Shown here one piece after another: positions 7,989-17,265 of a DNA stretch of 64,000 nucleotides; within the stretch, counting starts at the first letter, position 1, and every line of letters starts with the position of its first letter. Where the stretch lies: assembly GCA_910579285.1 (NCBI GenBank), contig CAJTTT010000018.1, positions 11,317 through 75,316 of the forward strand. The letters run 5' to 3'. The stretch comes from an uncultured Lachnospiraceae bacterium (GTDB lineage: Bacteria > Bacillota > Clostridia > Lachnospirales > Lachnospiraceae). Below the pieces are notes generated by a model that saw only the letters and a program-made list of their open reading frames with translations, was not told the DNA's origin and did no database searches. Both the position numbers and the translations under genes were made by a program.

Positions 7989-10900
7989 TTATACCACTTT
8001 TATATTTCCCTCACCGAACGCCGCCTCCAGCTTTGTGATCAGCGGCGCCTGTGCCGACACGTTCCAGTTGGCAGGCAGCGGATTCATGGCTTTGGGATTC
8101 TCCACATAGATCACCACGCTGTCCCTGCCTTCCGCCTCCCGCAAAAGATCGAAAAGCGCGTCTTTCTGCGCCTCGTAGGCTTCTTTTGTGGGGAATTTGA
8201 TCCAGAGCTTTTTCGGCATCTGCTCAAAGGTTGTGATCTGTTCGCAGACAAGTTTCGCGTCCTTGTCCTCCTCCACAGACACCCTGCCCCTGACGAAGAC
8301 CTTGCTGTCCTCCATCACTGCACTGCCGTACCGCTCGTAATCCCTCGGAAAGACAATCACTTCCACGGAACCAACCAGATCTTCCACCTGCAGGAAGGCC
8401 ATCACCTTCTCATTCTTGGTGTACTTGATTTTTTTCTCCGTGATCATGCCGCCAATGGTCACCTTGGCGCCGTCCGTCACCCTCGTCTCCCCGGTCTCCT
8501 CGTCCAGCATAAAATCCGCCGTGGTGTTCGTGATGTTCTTTTTCCACGTCTCCCTGTACTCCTCCAGCGGATGCCCGCTGATATAAATGCCAAGCACTTC
8601 CTTCTCGAAAGCCAGCTTCATCTCCTTGGAATACTCTCCCACATCGGGCAGGCTTACCCGGTAGTCCACCTTCTCCTCCTCTGCCGCCAGGTCAAACAGG
8701 GTAATCTGGCCTGCCAGGTTATTCTTGCGGTTCTGCTGGATGCCGTCAATCACCTGCAGATACACACTGAGGAGCTGCTTGCGCGTGCCCCCCAGGCTGT
8801 CCATCGCTCCCGCCTTGATAAAGTGTTCCACCACGCGCTTATTCATATCCCGGTCTGTCACGCGTGTCACAAAATCTCCCAGATTCTGGTACGGACCTCT
8901 GGCCTCGCGCTCCGCAACCACCGCGTCGATCACAGGACGGCCCACGCTCTTGATGGCGGAGAGGGCGTAGCGGATCTGTCCGTCCGCCACCGAGAAACCG
9001 TTCTCCCCCACGTTGATATCCGGCGGCAGAATCTGTATGCCCATGTTCCTGCTTGTCATAATGTACTCCGCCACCTTGCCGGGATTGTCGATCACGGAAG
9101 TCATCAGCGCAGCCATAAACTCCACAGGATAATAATATTTCATGTAAGCCGTCTGGTACGCCACCACAGCATAGCAGGCCGCGTGGGACTTATTGAAGGC
9201 GTACTTTGCAAAATCCATCATGGTGTCGTAAATGTGGTCCGCCACCTTTGCGTCGATGCCGTTGGCCACGCAGCCGGGCACCCCCTCCTGCTCATTTCCA
9301 TAGGTGAAGTTTTTCCGCTCCTGCTCCATCACATACTGCTTTTTCTTGCTCATGGCGCGGCGCACGAGATCGCTTCTGCCCATCGTGTAGCCGCCAAGCT
9401 CCCGCACGATCTGCATTACCTGCTCCTGATACACAATACAGCCGTAGGTGGGCGCCAGGATCGGCTCAAGCTGGGGACAGTCATAAGTCACCGTCTCCGG
9501 GTGGTTCTTTCCCTTGATATATTTCGGTATAAAGTCCATAGGCCCGGGGCGGTAGAGGGAAATACCCGCGATCACATCCTCCAGGCTCTGGGGCTTTAAC
9601 TCCTTCATAAAGCTCTTCATTCCGCCGCTTTCCAGCTGGAACACGCCGTCCGTCCTCCCCGTTCCGAGGGAAGCAAGGACCTCCTTGTCATCGTAATCAA
9701 TCCTGTCAATGTCTATCACAATGCCCTTGCTCTGCTCCACAAGCCGCACCGCGTTCTGGATTACTGTCAGTGTCCGCAGGCCCAGAAAATCCATCTTCAA
9801 AAGCCCCAGCTCCTCGATGGTCGTCATGGGGAACTGGGTGGTGATGGAGCCGTCGGCGCCTCTTGACAGGGGCACAAACTCATCCGCCGCCTCCGGGCAG
9901 ATCACGACGCCCGCCGCATGCATGGAAGTATGCCGGGGCAGACCCTCCAGTCTCCTGCACATGTCAATCAGATTGTGCACCTGCTCATCTTCCTGATACA
10001 GACTCTTAAATTCCGGGTTCATCTCAAGCGCCCTGTCTATGGGGACACCCTGGTTCTGCTCATTGGGAATCATCTTCGCAAGGCGGTCCACATAGGCGTA
10101 AGGCAGATCCATCACCCTTCCCACATCCCGGATCACACCCTTGGCCGCCATTGTACCGAAAGTGACAATCTGCACAACCCTGTCGCTGCCATACTTTTGA
10201 CCTACATAGTCAATCACTTCCTGCCGCCTCTCAAAACAGAAGTCCACGTCAATATCCGGCATGGAGACACGTTCCGGGTTTAAGAACCGCTCAAAAAGAA
10301 GGCTGTATTTGATGGGATCAATATTGGTAATTTTCAGACAGTAAGACACGATGCTTCCCGCCGCCGAACCTCTGCCCGGCCCTACCGCAATCCCGTTCTC
10401 CCGGCAGTAATTGATATAGTCCCACACGATCAGAAAGTAGTCCACAAACCCCATGCTCTGGATCGTGTCCAGTTCATAACGCAGACGCTCCTGCAGGGAA
10501 CCGTCATCCTCCGGGTAGCGTTCCTTCATCCCGTCCTGACAGAGCTTATTCAGGTAGCTCCAGGAGTCATAGCCCTCCGGCGCCTCATAGCGGGGCACCT
10601 TGTAATTGCCAAACTCAATCTCCACATGACAGCGGTCGGCAATCCGCTGGGTGTTCTCCACCGCCTCCCAGGCGTATGGAAAAAGCCCTTTCATCTCCTC
10701 CTCGCTCTTCACATAATACTGGCCGCCCTCGTAGCGCATCCGATCCTCATCAGCCACCTTCTTTCCCGTCTGCAGACAGAGCAGAATGTCGTGGGGCTGG
10801 GCATCGTCAGCGTAGGTGTAGTGCACGTCGTTGGTTGCCACAAGGGGAATGTCCAGCTCCCTGCTCATGCGAAGAAGCACGGAATTGACCGACTGCTGCG

Positions 10901-11444
10901 CCGGAATCCCGTGATCCTGCAATTCGAGAAAATAATTGTCCTTCCCAAAAATATTCTGATATCTGAGCGCCGCTTTCTTCGCCTCATCCACAAGGCCCTT
11001 CTGGATGTAACGGGGCACCTCGCCCGCCAGACAGGCCGAGAGCGCGATCAGCCCTTCGTGGTACTGCTCCAGCACTTCCAGATCCACGCGGGGCCTGTAG
11101 TAGTACCCTTCCGTAAAGCCCTTGCTGACAATCTTCACGAGATTCGCATAGCCTGTGTTGTTCTCAGCCAGAAGCACCAGATGATAGTAGCGGTCCTCGC
11201 CGCCCGTCAGCTCCCTGTCAAAACGGGAGTGGGGCGCCACATAGACTTCACAGCCGATCACCGGGTTGATCCCCGCCTCCTTCGCCGCCTTATAGAAATC
11301 AACGACTCCGTACATGACGCCGTGATCCGTGATCGCCGCGCTGTCCATCCCCAGCTCCTTCACATACCTCACATACTCTTTTATTTTGTTGGAACCGTCC
11401 AGAAGACTAAACTCTGTGTGAACATGCAGATGCGCAAATGCCAT
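7989..11444 (-). CDS. dnaE: DNA polymerase III alpha subunit (DnaE)
   Basis: 1151 residues. The N-terminal PHP domain begins HLHVHTEFSLLDG. The polymerase III core follows with the catalytic triad region PDIDVDFCFERR, then the FSKSHA-like finger element (YAFNKSHAACY), a tandem helix-hairpin-helix region and a C-terminal OB fold (VTIGGMITEKKIKYTKN). It is the DnaE-type replicative polymerase that in Firmicutes works beside PolC. The ATG at 11444 is chosen because the PHP motif starts just after it and AAGGA precedes it. A consensus promoter lies 65 bases upstream. Confidence 0.97.
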   Translation of the reverse strand: MAFAHLHVHTEFSLLDGSNKIKEYVRYVKELGMDSAAITDHGVMYGVVDFYKAAKEAGINPVIGCEVYVAPHSRFDRELTGGEDRYYHLVLLAENNTGYANLVKIVSKGFTEGYYYRPRVDLEVLEQYHEGLIALSACLAGEVPRYIQKGLVDEAKKAALRYQNIFGKDNYFLELQDHGIPAQQSVNSVLLRMSRELDIPLVATNDVHYTYADDAQPHDILLCLQTGKKVADEDRMRYEGGQYYVKSEEEMKGLFPYAWEAVENTQRIADRCHVEIEFGNYKVPRYEAPEGYDSWSYLNKLCQDGMKERYPEDDGSLQERLRYELDTIQSMGFVDYFLIVWDYINYCRENGIAVGPGRGSAAGSIVSYCLKITNIDPIKYSLLFERFLNPERVSMPDIDVDFCFERRQEVIDYVGQKYGSDRVVQIVTFGTMAAKGVIRDVGRVMDLPYAYVDRLAKMIPNEQNQGVPIDRALEMNPEFKSLYQEDEQVHNLIDMCRRLEGLPRHTSMHAAGVVICPEAADEFVPLSRGADGSITTQFPMTTIEELGLLKMDFLGLRTLTVIQNAVRLVEQSKGIVIDIDRIDYDDKEVLASLGTGRTDGVFQLESGGMKSFMKELKPQSLEDVIAGISLYRPGPMDFIPKYIKGKNHPETVTYDCPQLEPILAPTYGCIVYQEQVMQIVRELGGYTMGRSDLVRRAMSKKKQYVMEQERKNFTYGNEQEGVPGCVANGIDAKVADHIYDTMMDFAKYAFNKSHAACYAVVAYQTAYMKYYYPVEFMAALMTSVIDNPGKVAEYIMTSRNMGIQILPPDINVGENGFSVADGQIRYALSAIKSVGRPVIDAVVAEREARGPYQNLGDFVTRVTDRDMNKRVVEHFIKAGAMDSLGGTRKQLLSVYLQVIDGIQQNRKNNLAGQITLFDLAAEEEKVDYRVSLPDVGEYSKEMKLAFEKEVLGIYISGHPLEEYRETWKKNITNTTADFMLDEETGETRVTDGAKVTIGGMITEKKIKYTKNEKVMAFLQVEDLVGSVEVIVFPRDYERYGSAVMEDSKVFVRGRVSVEEDKDAKLVCEQITTFEQMPKKLWIKFPTKEAYEAQKDALFDLLREAEGRDSVVIYVENPKAMNPLPANWNVSAQAPLITKLEAAFGEGNIKVV

Positions 11445-11508
11445 GATGGTATCCTTCCCGGAAAATCCTGTGTAAGTGCCGCAAATCCGTGTTTTTATCG
11501 TCCTGTTT

Positions 11509-11537
11509 ATTATAGACGCTGGAACGGAATCAGTCAA
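11509..11537 (-). promoter_or_regulatory. Promoter for dnaE
   Basis: TTGACT at 11532-11537 and a perfect TATAAT at 11509-11514, 17-bp spacer. Confidence 0.8.
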
Positions 11538-11597
11538 ACACATCCGGGCAGGACTCCCCGGTTCCGCCCGCAGACACACAGGCCGGACATACTTTTT

Positions 11598-12287
11598 CTA
11601 CATCACATCCCGCGTCTCCAGCCGGCAGATCGACAGATAAACAGACACGATGGCAGTCACAAACAAAACGGCATAAAATGTCATATTGTTGGCCAGAGTC
11701 GCCGAACCGATCCCTCCCTGTGTGAAGCAGACGATGATAACCGATGCCACAATCGCGGCCTTGGACGATCTCATTTTCAGACCGATCGGAAGCGCGAGAA
11801 AGCTGATGCTCACCATCGCCGCCGAGCCAAGGACAGCCTCCAGCCAGAAGGACGGTTCTCCAATCGAAAGACCCGCAGCGGTTATGCCCGTGGAAGACCT
11901 TGTAAAAATCAGGACAAAAGAGATCACGGCCTTGCTGACTGTCATCGCCGCAAAATTAAAAATCCACACCGCAAAGATTTTTGCCAGCACGATCCTGCTG
12001 CGCCTGATCGGATAAGAGAACATCAGGTTGATCGTCTTTTTCTCATATGCTCCTACAAGATAGGACGCAATCATCACACCCGTAAAAACAATGTAGGACA
12101 CATGGACAAACATCCCAACGGAAACGTCCAGCATACTTTTTCCGTATGCCTGTACCGTCTCCTCCCGCTCCAGCTCCCCCGCCGCCATAAGCAGCAATGC
12201 GAGAAGAACCCCTGTTGTCACCGCCGCGTTGCGGATCTGTTTCCAAACATTATTTTTCTTCCACTCTAATTTGATCAGTTTAAGCAT
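11598..12287 (-). CDS. ABC-2-type exporter permease
   Basis: 229 residues with about six hydrophobic segments (near 20-38, 55-75, 100-125, 145-165, 170-190 and 200-218) and a basic N-terminus, the pattern of single-subunit BcrB/lantibiotic-immunity permeases. It overlaps the ATPase gene by 8 bp and has its own AGGAGGT-like site, so the two are translationally coupled. The pair probably exports or excludes a membrane-active compound; the substrate is not evident. Confidence 0.85.
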   Translation of the reverse strand: MLKLIKLEWKKNNVWKQIRNAAVTTGVLLALLLMAAGELEREETVQAYGKSMLDVSVGMFVHVSYIVFTGVMIASYLVGAYEKKTINLMFSYPIRRSRIVLAKIFAVWIFNFAAMTVSKAVISFVLIFTRSSTGITAAGLSIGEPSFWLEAVLGSAAMVSISFLALPIGLKMRSSKAAIVASVIIVCFTQGGIGSATLANNMTFYAVLFVTAIVSVYLSICRLETRDVM

Positions 12288-13203
12288 CTGCGTTCACCTC
12301 CCCGGTCAGTTTCAGGAAATAATCCTCCAATGTCTCTGCCCGTCTCCCGAAGGAAACTACCGGCACCTCATTTAAGGCCAGTGTTTTCACCATCTCTTCC
12401 ATTGTGACACGATCGTCATAAATGCGGATCATCCCGCCGTCGATCACCTTGAAATTGGTAAGTCCCAGTTTCTCTGAGAGTACATAGGCCGCCTTCTCCG
12501 GACTGTGCACGGACAGTTCCATGTAAGCCAGACTCATCTCCTCGATTTCCTTCAGTCCGATTTCCTTTTTCATCCTGCCCTGATGGATCACTCCGATCGT
12601 GTCCGCGATGCTCTCTATCTCCGAGAGAATGTGGGAGGACACCAGAATCGTTGTCCCGTGCTCCGTGCACAGCATCCGCAGCAGCTCTCTGATCTGTTTC
12701 ATGCCCGACGGATCAAGGCCGTTTGTCGGCTCGTCGAGAATCAGCAGTTCGGGCCTGCACAAAATCGCCCTTGCAATGCCAAGCCGCTCCTTCATACCAA
12801 GGGAGTATTGTTTGACAGGCTGTTTCGCAGCCTCCGCCAGATCCAGCATCTCCAGCGCCTGCTCCACACTTCCATGCTGATAGTACCCCATGTACTCACA
12901 GTGCATCTGCAGGTTTTCAGACCCGGTCATATGCTCGTAAAACGTAGGAAATTCAATGATGCTCCCAATCCGCCTCAGCACTTCATAGGACTGCGGCGTA
13001 AGCGGTTTTCCGAAAAGCTCGACAGTTCCCCCGGCAGGCTTCCAGAGATTCAGAATCATTTTCATCACCGTCGTCTTGCCTGCCCCGTTGGGACCGAGGA
13101 ATCCATAGATTTCTCCTTTTTTGACGTGAAGGTCCACGTCCCTTACCAGTTCTTTGCCGCCAATGGTTTTGGTCAGGCGGCTTGTTTGTAAAATATATGA
13201 CAT
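12280..13203 (-). CDS. ABC transporter ATPase (BcrA-like)
   Basis: About 307 residues. Walker A GPNGAGKTT, signature YSLGMKERLGIA, Walker B LLILDEPTNGLDP and the switch histidine in SSHILSE are all present. The C-terminal 80 residues resemble the accessory domain of bacitracin/lantibiotic-type ATPases. The ATG at 13203 follows AAAGGGGG. It lies just downstream of the response-regulator/kinase pair, separated by 110 bp holding a direct repeat that could be the regulator's site, so this exporter is the likely regulated output. Confidence 0.92.
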   Translation of the reverse strand: MSYILQTSRLTKTIGGKELVRDVDLHVKKGEIYGFLGPNGAGKTTVMKMILNLWKPAGGTVELFGKPLTPQSYEVLRRIGSIIEFPTFYEHMTGSENLQMHCEYMGYYQHGSVEQALEMLDLAEAAKQPVKQYSLGMKERLGIARAILCRPELLILDEPTNGLDPSGMKQIRELLRMLCTEHGTTILVSSHILSEIESIADTIGVIHQGRMKKEIGLKEIEEMSLAYMELSVHSPEKAAYVLSEKLGLTNFKVIDGGMIRIYDDRVTMEEMVKTLALNEVPVVSFGRRAETLEDYFLKLTGEVNADA

Positions 13204-13255
13204 GCTTGCTGCCCCCTTTCTGTTATAACCCATTGTAACGGCTGTATTTTTCAAA

Positions 13256-13277
13256 ACTCTTACTCAATTCTTACAAA
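13256..13277 (-). promoter_or_regulatory. Candidate OmpR-type direct-repeat operator
   Basis: On the minus strand, two GTAAGA half-sites 11 bp apart (within TTTGTAAGAAT and TGAGTAAGAGT), one helical turn, lie just upstream of the ABC exporter. That arrangement is typical of OmpR/PhoB-family regulators, and one is encoded next door. Confidence 0.5.
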
Positions 13278-13313
13278 TTTCTTTCGAAATCCAGATACGC
13301 TGCCATCCCCGGA

Positions 13314-14249
13314 TCAAATATCATACGGCGCACGCTTCAGCCTTACGGTAAACGTGGTTTTCACATGGGGAACACTCTCCAGCGTAAGGTCCCCTCCCAT
13401 CTGCTCCGCCAGCTTTTTGGCAATGGTCAGCCCCAGACCGTTTCCCTGCACGCTCCGGCTGCGGGAATCCTCCATCGTAAAAAGACGCTCAAACACGCTC
13501 TGCGCAAAAGCGCGGTCAATGCCTTTCCCCCTGTCGTCCACATCGATGTACGCCCACTGCCCCTCCGTTCTGACAAAAAGCCCAAGATACTTCCCCTCCT
13601 GGCCGTAACGGATCACATTGGAGAGGAGATTTGACAAAATGCGCTGCAAAGCCTCCCGGTTTCCCTGCACTGGAACAGCCTGCTCCGGCAGCCCGATCTC
13701 CACCTGAAAATCCGCCCCGGTAAGCATTTCGTAAAAATCCAGGACACTCTCCCGGCATACCTCGCACACATCCAGCCGGGAAAGCGTCACATCCGTATCT
13801 CCGGCTTCCAGCTTTGCCAACGAAAAAAAGCTGTCGATCAGCTCCATCAGGGCCTGCGCCTTCTGTTCCGCCTTCTCCAGCATCTCCGGCTCCGCCGTGC
13901 CCTTTGTCCGCATGATCTCCAGATAGCCCCGGATTACAGTCATGGGCGTTTTCATGTCATGGGAAATATTGGAGAGCATTTTTCTGGAAGAGATCTCGGC
14001 ACGGCAAAAATCCGCCTCCGCCTTTGCGCTCTTCTCCAGAAGGCGGTTGATCTGCGCCGCCAGCTCCATCAGCTCCCTGTTATCCGTAAAGACCATCAGT
14101 CTCTCACCGCTGTCCCCGTCCATAATTTCTTTCAGCTTCTGATGGATTTCCCGGATTCTTTTCTGTGTGCCTGTACGGAACGCAAACTGCTGGTACAGAA
14201 CAACTGCCGCCAGCCCTGCTGACAACAGGCCCAAAACAAATGTCGTCAT
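13314..14249 (-). CDS. Sensor histidine kinase with a single membrane anchor
   Basis: 311 residues. One N-terminal membrane helix (3-20) is followed directly by a HAMP-like linker, the phosphoacceptor box NISHDMKTPMTV (His near 117), the N box LLSNVIRYG and the G boxes DDRGKGID and GNGLGLTIAKK. With no extracellular loop it must sense at or within the membrane or through a partner. Its start overlaps the response-regulator stop by 4 bp, so the two are coupled. Confidence 0.92.
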   Translation of the reverse strand: MTTFVLGLLSAGLAAVVLYQQFAFRTGTQKRIREIHQKLKEIMDGDSGERLMVFTDNRELMELAAQINRLLEKSAKAEADFCRAEISSRKMLSNISHDMKTPMTVIRGYLEIMRTKGTAEPEMLEKAEQKAQALMELIDSFFSLAKLEAGDTDVTLSRLDVCEVCRESVLDFYEMLTGADFQVEIGLPEQAVPVQGNREALQRILSNLLSNVIRYGQEGKYLGLFVRTEGQWAYIDVDDRGKGIDRAFAQSVFERLFTMEDSRSRSVQGNGLGLTIAKKLAEQMGGDLTLESVPHVKTTFTVRLKRAPYDI

Positions 14250-14959
14250 ACCGCTCCCCCAAGTTTATATCCGATTCCCCAGACCGTCAGCACATACCGG
14301 GGATTTCTCGGGTCGTCCTCAATCTTATTGCGCAGTCTGCTGATATGGACGTTCACCGCATTTTCGTCCCCGCAGTACGCATCCTGCCACACAAGGGAAT
14401 AGAGCTGTTCTTTGGTGTAAACTTTCTTCGGATTCTGCATAAAGAGCTTCAGGATCTCAAACTCCTTGGCCGTCAGATCAATGGCTTCTTCTCCCTTTTT
14501 CACCGTATAGTCGGACAGATTCATGGTCAGCGCCCCGGCCCTGAGCACAGAAAGTTCTGCGCCGATTGTCCCTGCGGCCGCCCCGTCATACTGCATCGTC
14601 CTGCGCAGAGCCGCCTTGATCCGGGCCAGCACTTCCACCACGGAGAACGGCTTCGTGATGTAATCGTCCGCCCCCAGCCCCAGCCCCAATGTCTTATCGC
14701 TCTCCGAATCTTTCGCGGAAATGATAAGGATCGGGACGTAGCTGCTCTGTCTGATATGCTTCATCACACCCATTCCGCTGATCTTCGGGATCATCAGATC
14801 CAGCAGGACAAGGTCGTATGAAGTCTCGTCAAACATAGCGCAGGCCTGCTGTCCATCAAAGACGCAGGCCACCTCATAGTTTTCCGTTTCCAGATAATTT
14901 TTAAGCATTTCGCTGATTTCAGCGTCATCCTCCACCAGAAGGATTTTGTATGGATTCAT
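14246..14959 (-). CDS. OmpR/PhoB-family response regulator
   Basis: 237 residues. Receiver domain with acidic pair VEDD, phospho-acceptor Asp in LVLLDLMIPKISG and Lys in the ITKPF loop; C-terminal winged helix (LTAKEFEILKLFMQNP, VHISRLRNKIE, VWGIGYKLGG). The ATG at 14959 has GAGGTAAAG upstream and lies only 13 bases after the HD-GYP stop. It pairs with the following kinase and probably controls the adjacent ABC exporter. Confidence 0.95.
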   Translation of the reverse strand: MNPYKILLVEDDAEISEMLKNYLETENYEVACVFDGQQACAMFDETSYDLVLLDLMIPKISGMGVMKHIRQSSYVPILIISAKDSESDKTLGLGLGADDYITKPFSVVEVLARIKAALRRTMQYDGAAAGTIGAELSVLRAGALTMNLSDYTVKKGEEAIDLTAKEFEILKLFMQNPKKVYTKEQLYSLVWQDAYCGDENAVNVHISRLRNKIEDDPRNPRYVLTVWGIGYKLGGAV

Positions 14960-14972
14960 CGCTTTACCTCTG

Positions 14973-16448
14973 TCATCTCTCTTCTTCCGCTTCCTTTTCC
15001 AGCGCCTCGTCCAGCCACTCCACAAGCTGCAGGTCCACTTTCCCTTTCTTCGCCATATCTTTCAGTATCTGGATCGCTTTCGGCCTCGAGATCGGCTGCT
15101 TGTAAGGCCTGTCCGTAGCCACCAGCGCATCGTAGATGTCCACCACCGTCAGCAGCCTTGTCTCCAGGTCAAGTTCCCCGCCGCTCAGTCCATTGGGATA
15201 CCCGCTGCCGTCCAGATATTCATGGTGGGCGCCCACCCACTTGGGAACCAGGGAAAAACCCTTATAAAACTGCACTTTTTCCAGAATCCTGGATGTCATA
15301 ACCACATGGTTCTCCATCTCCCTGCGCTCCCGCACCGTCAGCGTACCGCTTCGGATTCCAAGACTTTCCGCCTCCTTTTCCGTCAGATACGGAAGAACCG
15401 TTCCGTCCTCGCTCACATGCTGTTTCCCGGCAAGTTCCCTGATATGCTGGCAGTCTGCATCGGTCACATAGTCAGTCACATCCATCTCATGGATAAAGAC
15501 AAGCTCCGCCTCCAGATCCTTTACCGCCGCCTCGTATTCCCCGCCGGTTATCCTGCCCCGCAGCATGTCAATCTCGTACAATGCCCTCAGCAGCTTAAAC
15601 CGATCATCTACTTTCCAAATCTCCGTATCCAGCCTGGTCGCCTTATTCATAATGCTGAGAGGCACTACCATCTTGCCGATATCGTGGATGAGCGCCGCCA
15701 GCATCAGTTGTTCCTTTTTGGCCGGGTCAAATGTCTTGTCGCCCTTTCCCTCTCTGTTCAATTCTATGATGTAGTCCGCCAGCAGGCTCGCATATTTTTC
15801 TACATTTCTTGTATGCAGGGCATTGTACGGCGTCCTCTCCTCCAGAGCTGTCGTGAGCGCCTCCACAAAGGAATAAATTTGAGTCTTCAACGCCTCCACA
15901 TAGGAAAGGTTCGTCAGCTCGATCGCCGCAATGGCCCCAAGCGCGCGAATGATGATTTCATACTCTTCATTGAACGCAGTCACGCTGCCTTTTTCATCCA
16001 TCGCATTGATCAGCTGCAAAACGCCGATCAGTTCATTCTCATTGTTTGCAAGGGGCACCACAAGCTGTGACTGTGTGCGGTACCCGGTCAGAGTGTCATA
16101 CTGTCTGGGACCAGAGAAATCAAACCGGCTGCTGGCGTACACATCCGGGATATTCACGACTTCCTGGTGAATCGCCGCATAGGAGCACACATTCTCCTCT
16201 TTCATCGGCACAGGCGGCAGGTCAATCGGTTCTCCGTCCAGTCCCCTGCTGATCTTTTGAGAGAGCGTCTTCATAAACTGAAAGCGCAGTTCGTTATTCT
16301 CGTATAAGTACAGGGTGCTTGCATCACAGTTTGTAATTTCCATGCCCTTATCCAGAATGGTCATCAGCAGACGGTTTCTGTCCCTCTCCGTGGAAAGGCG
16401 TATGCCGATATCCATTATCTTTTCAAAATCCTCATGTTGCAGCTGCAT
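14973..16448 (-). CDS. GAF / HD-GYP domain protein with a large insertion
   Basis: 491 residues: GAF domain about 15-180, then an HD-GYP domain. Metal and signature residues are present: H255-D256 in LIHDIGK, H381 in MENH, H408-H409 and DGSGYP at 413-418, and DIYDAL. HD-GYP enzymes hydrolyse cyclic dinucleotides such as c-di-GMP. The distance from HDIGK to the next metal His is 125 residues instead of roughly 30, so an extra segment of about 95 residues is inserted near the active site. It overlaps the preceding gene by 17 bp and precedes the response regulator by 13 bp. Confidence 0.92.
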   Translation of the reverse strand: MQLQHEDFEKIMDIGIRLSTERDRNRLLMTILDKGMEITNCDASTLYLYENNELRFQFMKTLSQKISRGLDGEPIDLPPVPMKEENVCSYAAIHQEVVNIPDVYASSRFDFSGPRQYDTLTGYRTQSQLVVPLANNENELIGVLQLINAMDEKGSVTAFNEEYEIIIRALGAIAAIELTNLSYVEALKTQIYSFVEALTTALEERTPYNALHTRNVEKYASLLADYIIELNREGKGDKTFDPAKKEQLMLAALIHDIGKMVVPLSIMNKATRLDTEIWKVDDRFKLLRALYEIDMLRGRITGGEYEAAVKDLEAELVFIHEMDVTDYVTDADCQHIRELAGKQHVSEDGTVLPYLTEKEAESLGIRSGTLTVRERREMENHVVMTSRILEKVQFYKGFSLVPKWVGAHHEYLDGSGYPNGLSGGELDLETRLLTVVDIYDALVATDRPYKQPISRPKAIQILKDMAKKGKVDLQLVEWLDEALEKEAEEER

Positions 16449-17262
16449 CCTGTTCTTCCCCCTCCCTTTCCATCGGGTAGATCCCGTGACGCTTCATATA
16501 TTGAAGCGATTCCTCCTGTGCCGCATAACCGTTTACTTCCACCAGCACCGACGCCTCTACCCGGTACTGTCTGATCAGGCTGTCAAACTCCTGCCAGTCC
16601 AGCTTTCCCGCACCCACTGCCAGATGCAGGTCGTTTTGCAGATCATTGTCATTGATGTGTATATGGCGGATATACGGCGCAAGCGTCTCTATCCACTCCC
16701 GCCCCGGGCATCTTGAAAGCATGGCGTGTGCATAGTCAAGACAAACCCCGAAATTCTCCACATCCCGCATCTTCTCCGCCAGGCCGGCCAGAATATCCGG
16801 CGCTTCGTCAAACATATTCTCCATATAAATCTGCTGTGCCGGGTAGCTGCACGCGATCTCCGTAAAAAACGCGGCGTTTCTGTCGCGCCAGTTTCTCAGA
16901 TATTCCGGCGCCCGGAACCCGGACAGCCGGCCCGTATGAAAGACAACGCCCTTCAACCCCATATTTTTTGCCGTCATCATCGACTGGCGCACACGCAGCA
17001 TGGATGCGCTGCTGATCAGGGGATCATCGCTGTGGATCGTCACGTCCAGAAACGCCCCGTGCATGGTATCCTCGGAGCTTTCTTTCCGACATAAGTTCCT
17101 GTACCTTCTATAGTCCGCGATGACCGCCTCCTGCTCCCCGGCGTCATCCATAATCTTCGGTATATAAAAATCATTGTATTCAAACGCGCATCCGTACTCT
17201 GCCGCCAGACTGCACATCCGTTCCATGTCCTTCCTGTCAGGAACCAGATACAATTTACTCAT
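16432..17262 (-). CDS. Xylose-isomerase-like TIM-barrel protein
   Basis: 276 residues with the AP-endonuclease-2/sugar epimerase pattern: GVVFHTGR, the metal-ligand stretch YMENMFDE, FGVCLDYAHAM, HIHINDND and SVLVEVNG. These positions carry the Glu, Asp and His ligands of the family, so catalytic activity is plausible, but the substrate (sugar phosphate, cyclitol or DNA) cannot be told. It starts 3 bases after the cyclase stop and overlaps the HD-GYP start, which places it firmly inside the signalling operon. Confidence 0.85.
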   Translation of the reverse strand: MSKLYLVPDRKDMERMCSLAAEYGCAFEYNDFYIPKIMDDAGEQEAVIADYRRYRNLCRKESSEDTMHGAFLDVTIHSDDPLISSASMLRVRQSMMTAKNMGLKGVVFHTGRLSGFRAPEYLRNWRDRNAAFFTEIACSYPAQQIYMENMFDEAPDILAGLAEKMRDVENFGVCLDYAHAMLSRCPGREWIETLAPYIRHIHINDNDLQNDLHLAVGAGKLDWQEFDSLIRQYRVEASVLVEVNGYAAQEESLQYMKRHGIYPMEREGEEQDAAAT

Positions 17263-17265
17263 TCC

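Noticed and set aside
7944..9599. Long open frame (551 codons) on the plus strand opposite dnaE
   Set aside because: Antisense to a clearly real gene, His/Arg/Leu-rich composition typical of mirrored GC-rich codons, no domain and no ribosome site.
10626..12269. 547-codon plus-strand open frame opposite dnaE and the ABC permease
   Set aside because: It crosses two real genes and their promoter region and shows the same mirrored composition.
14946..16070. 374-codon plus-strand frame opposite the HD-GYP gene
   Set aside because: Shadow frame of a gene with intact catalytic motifs.
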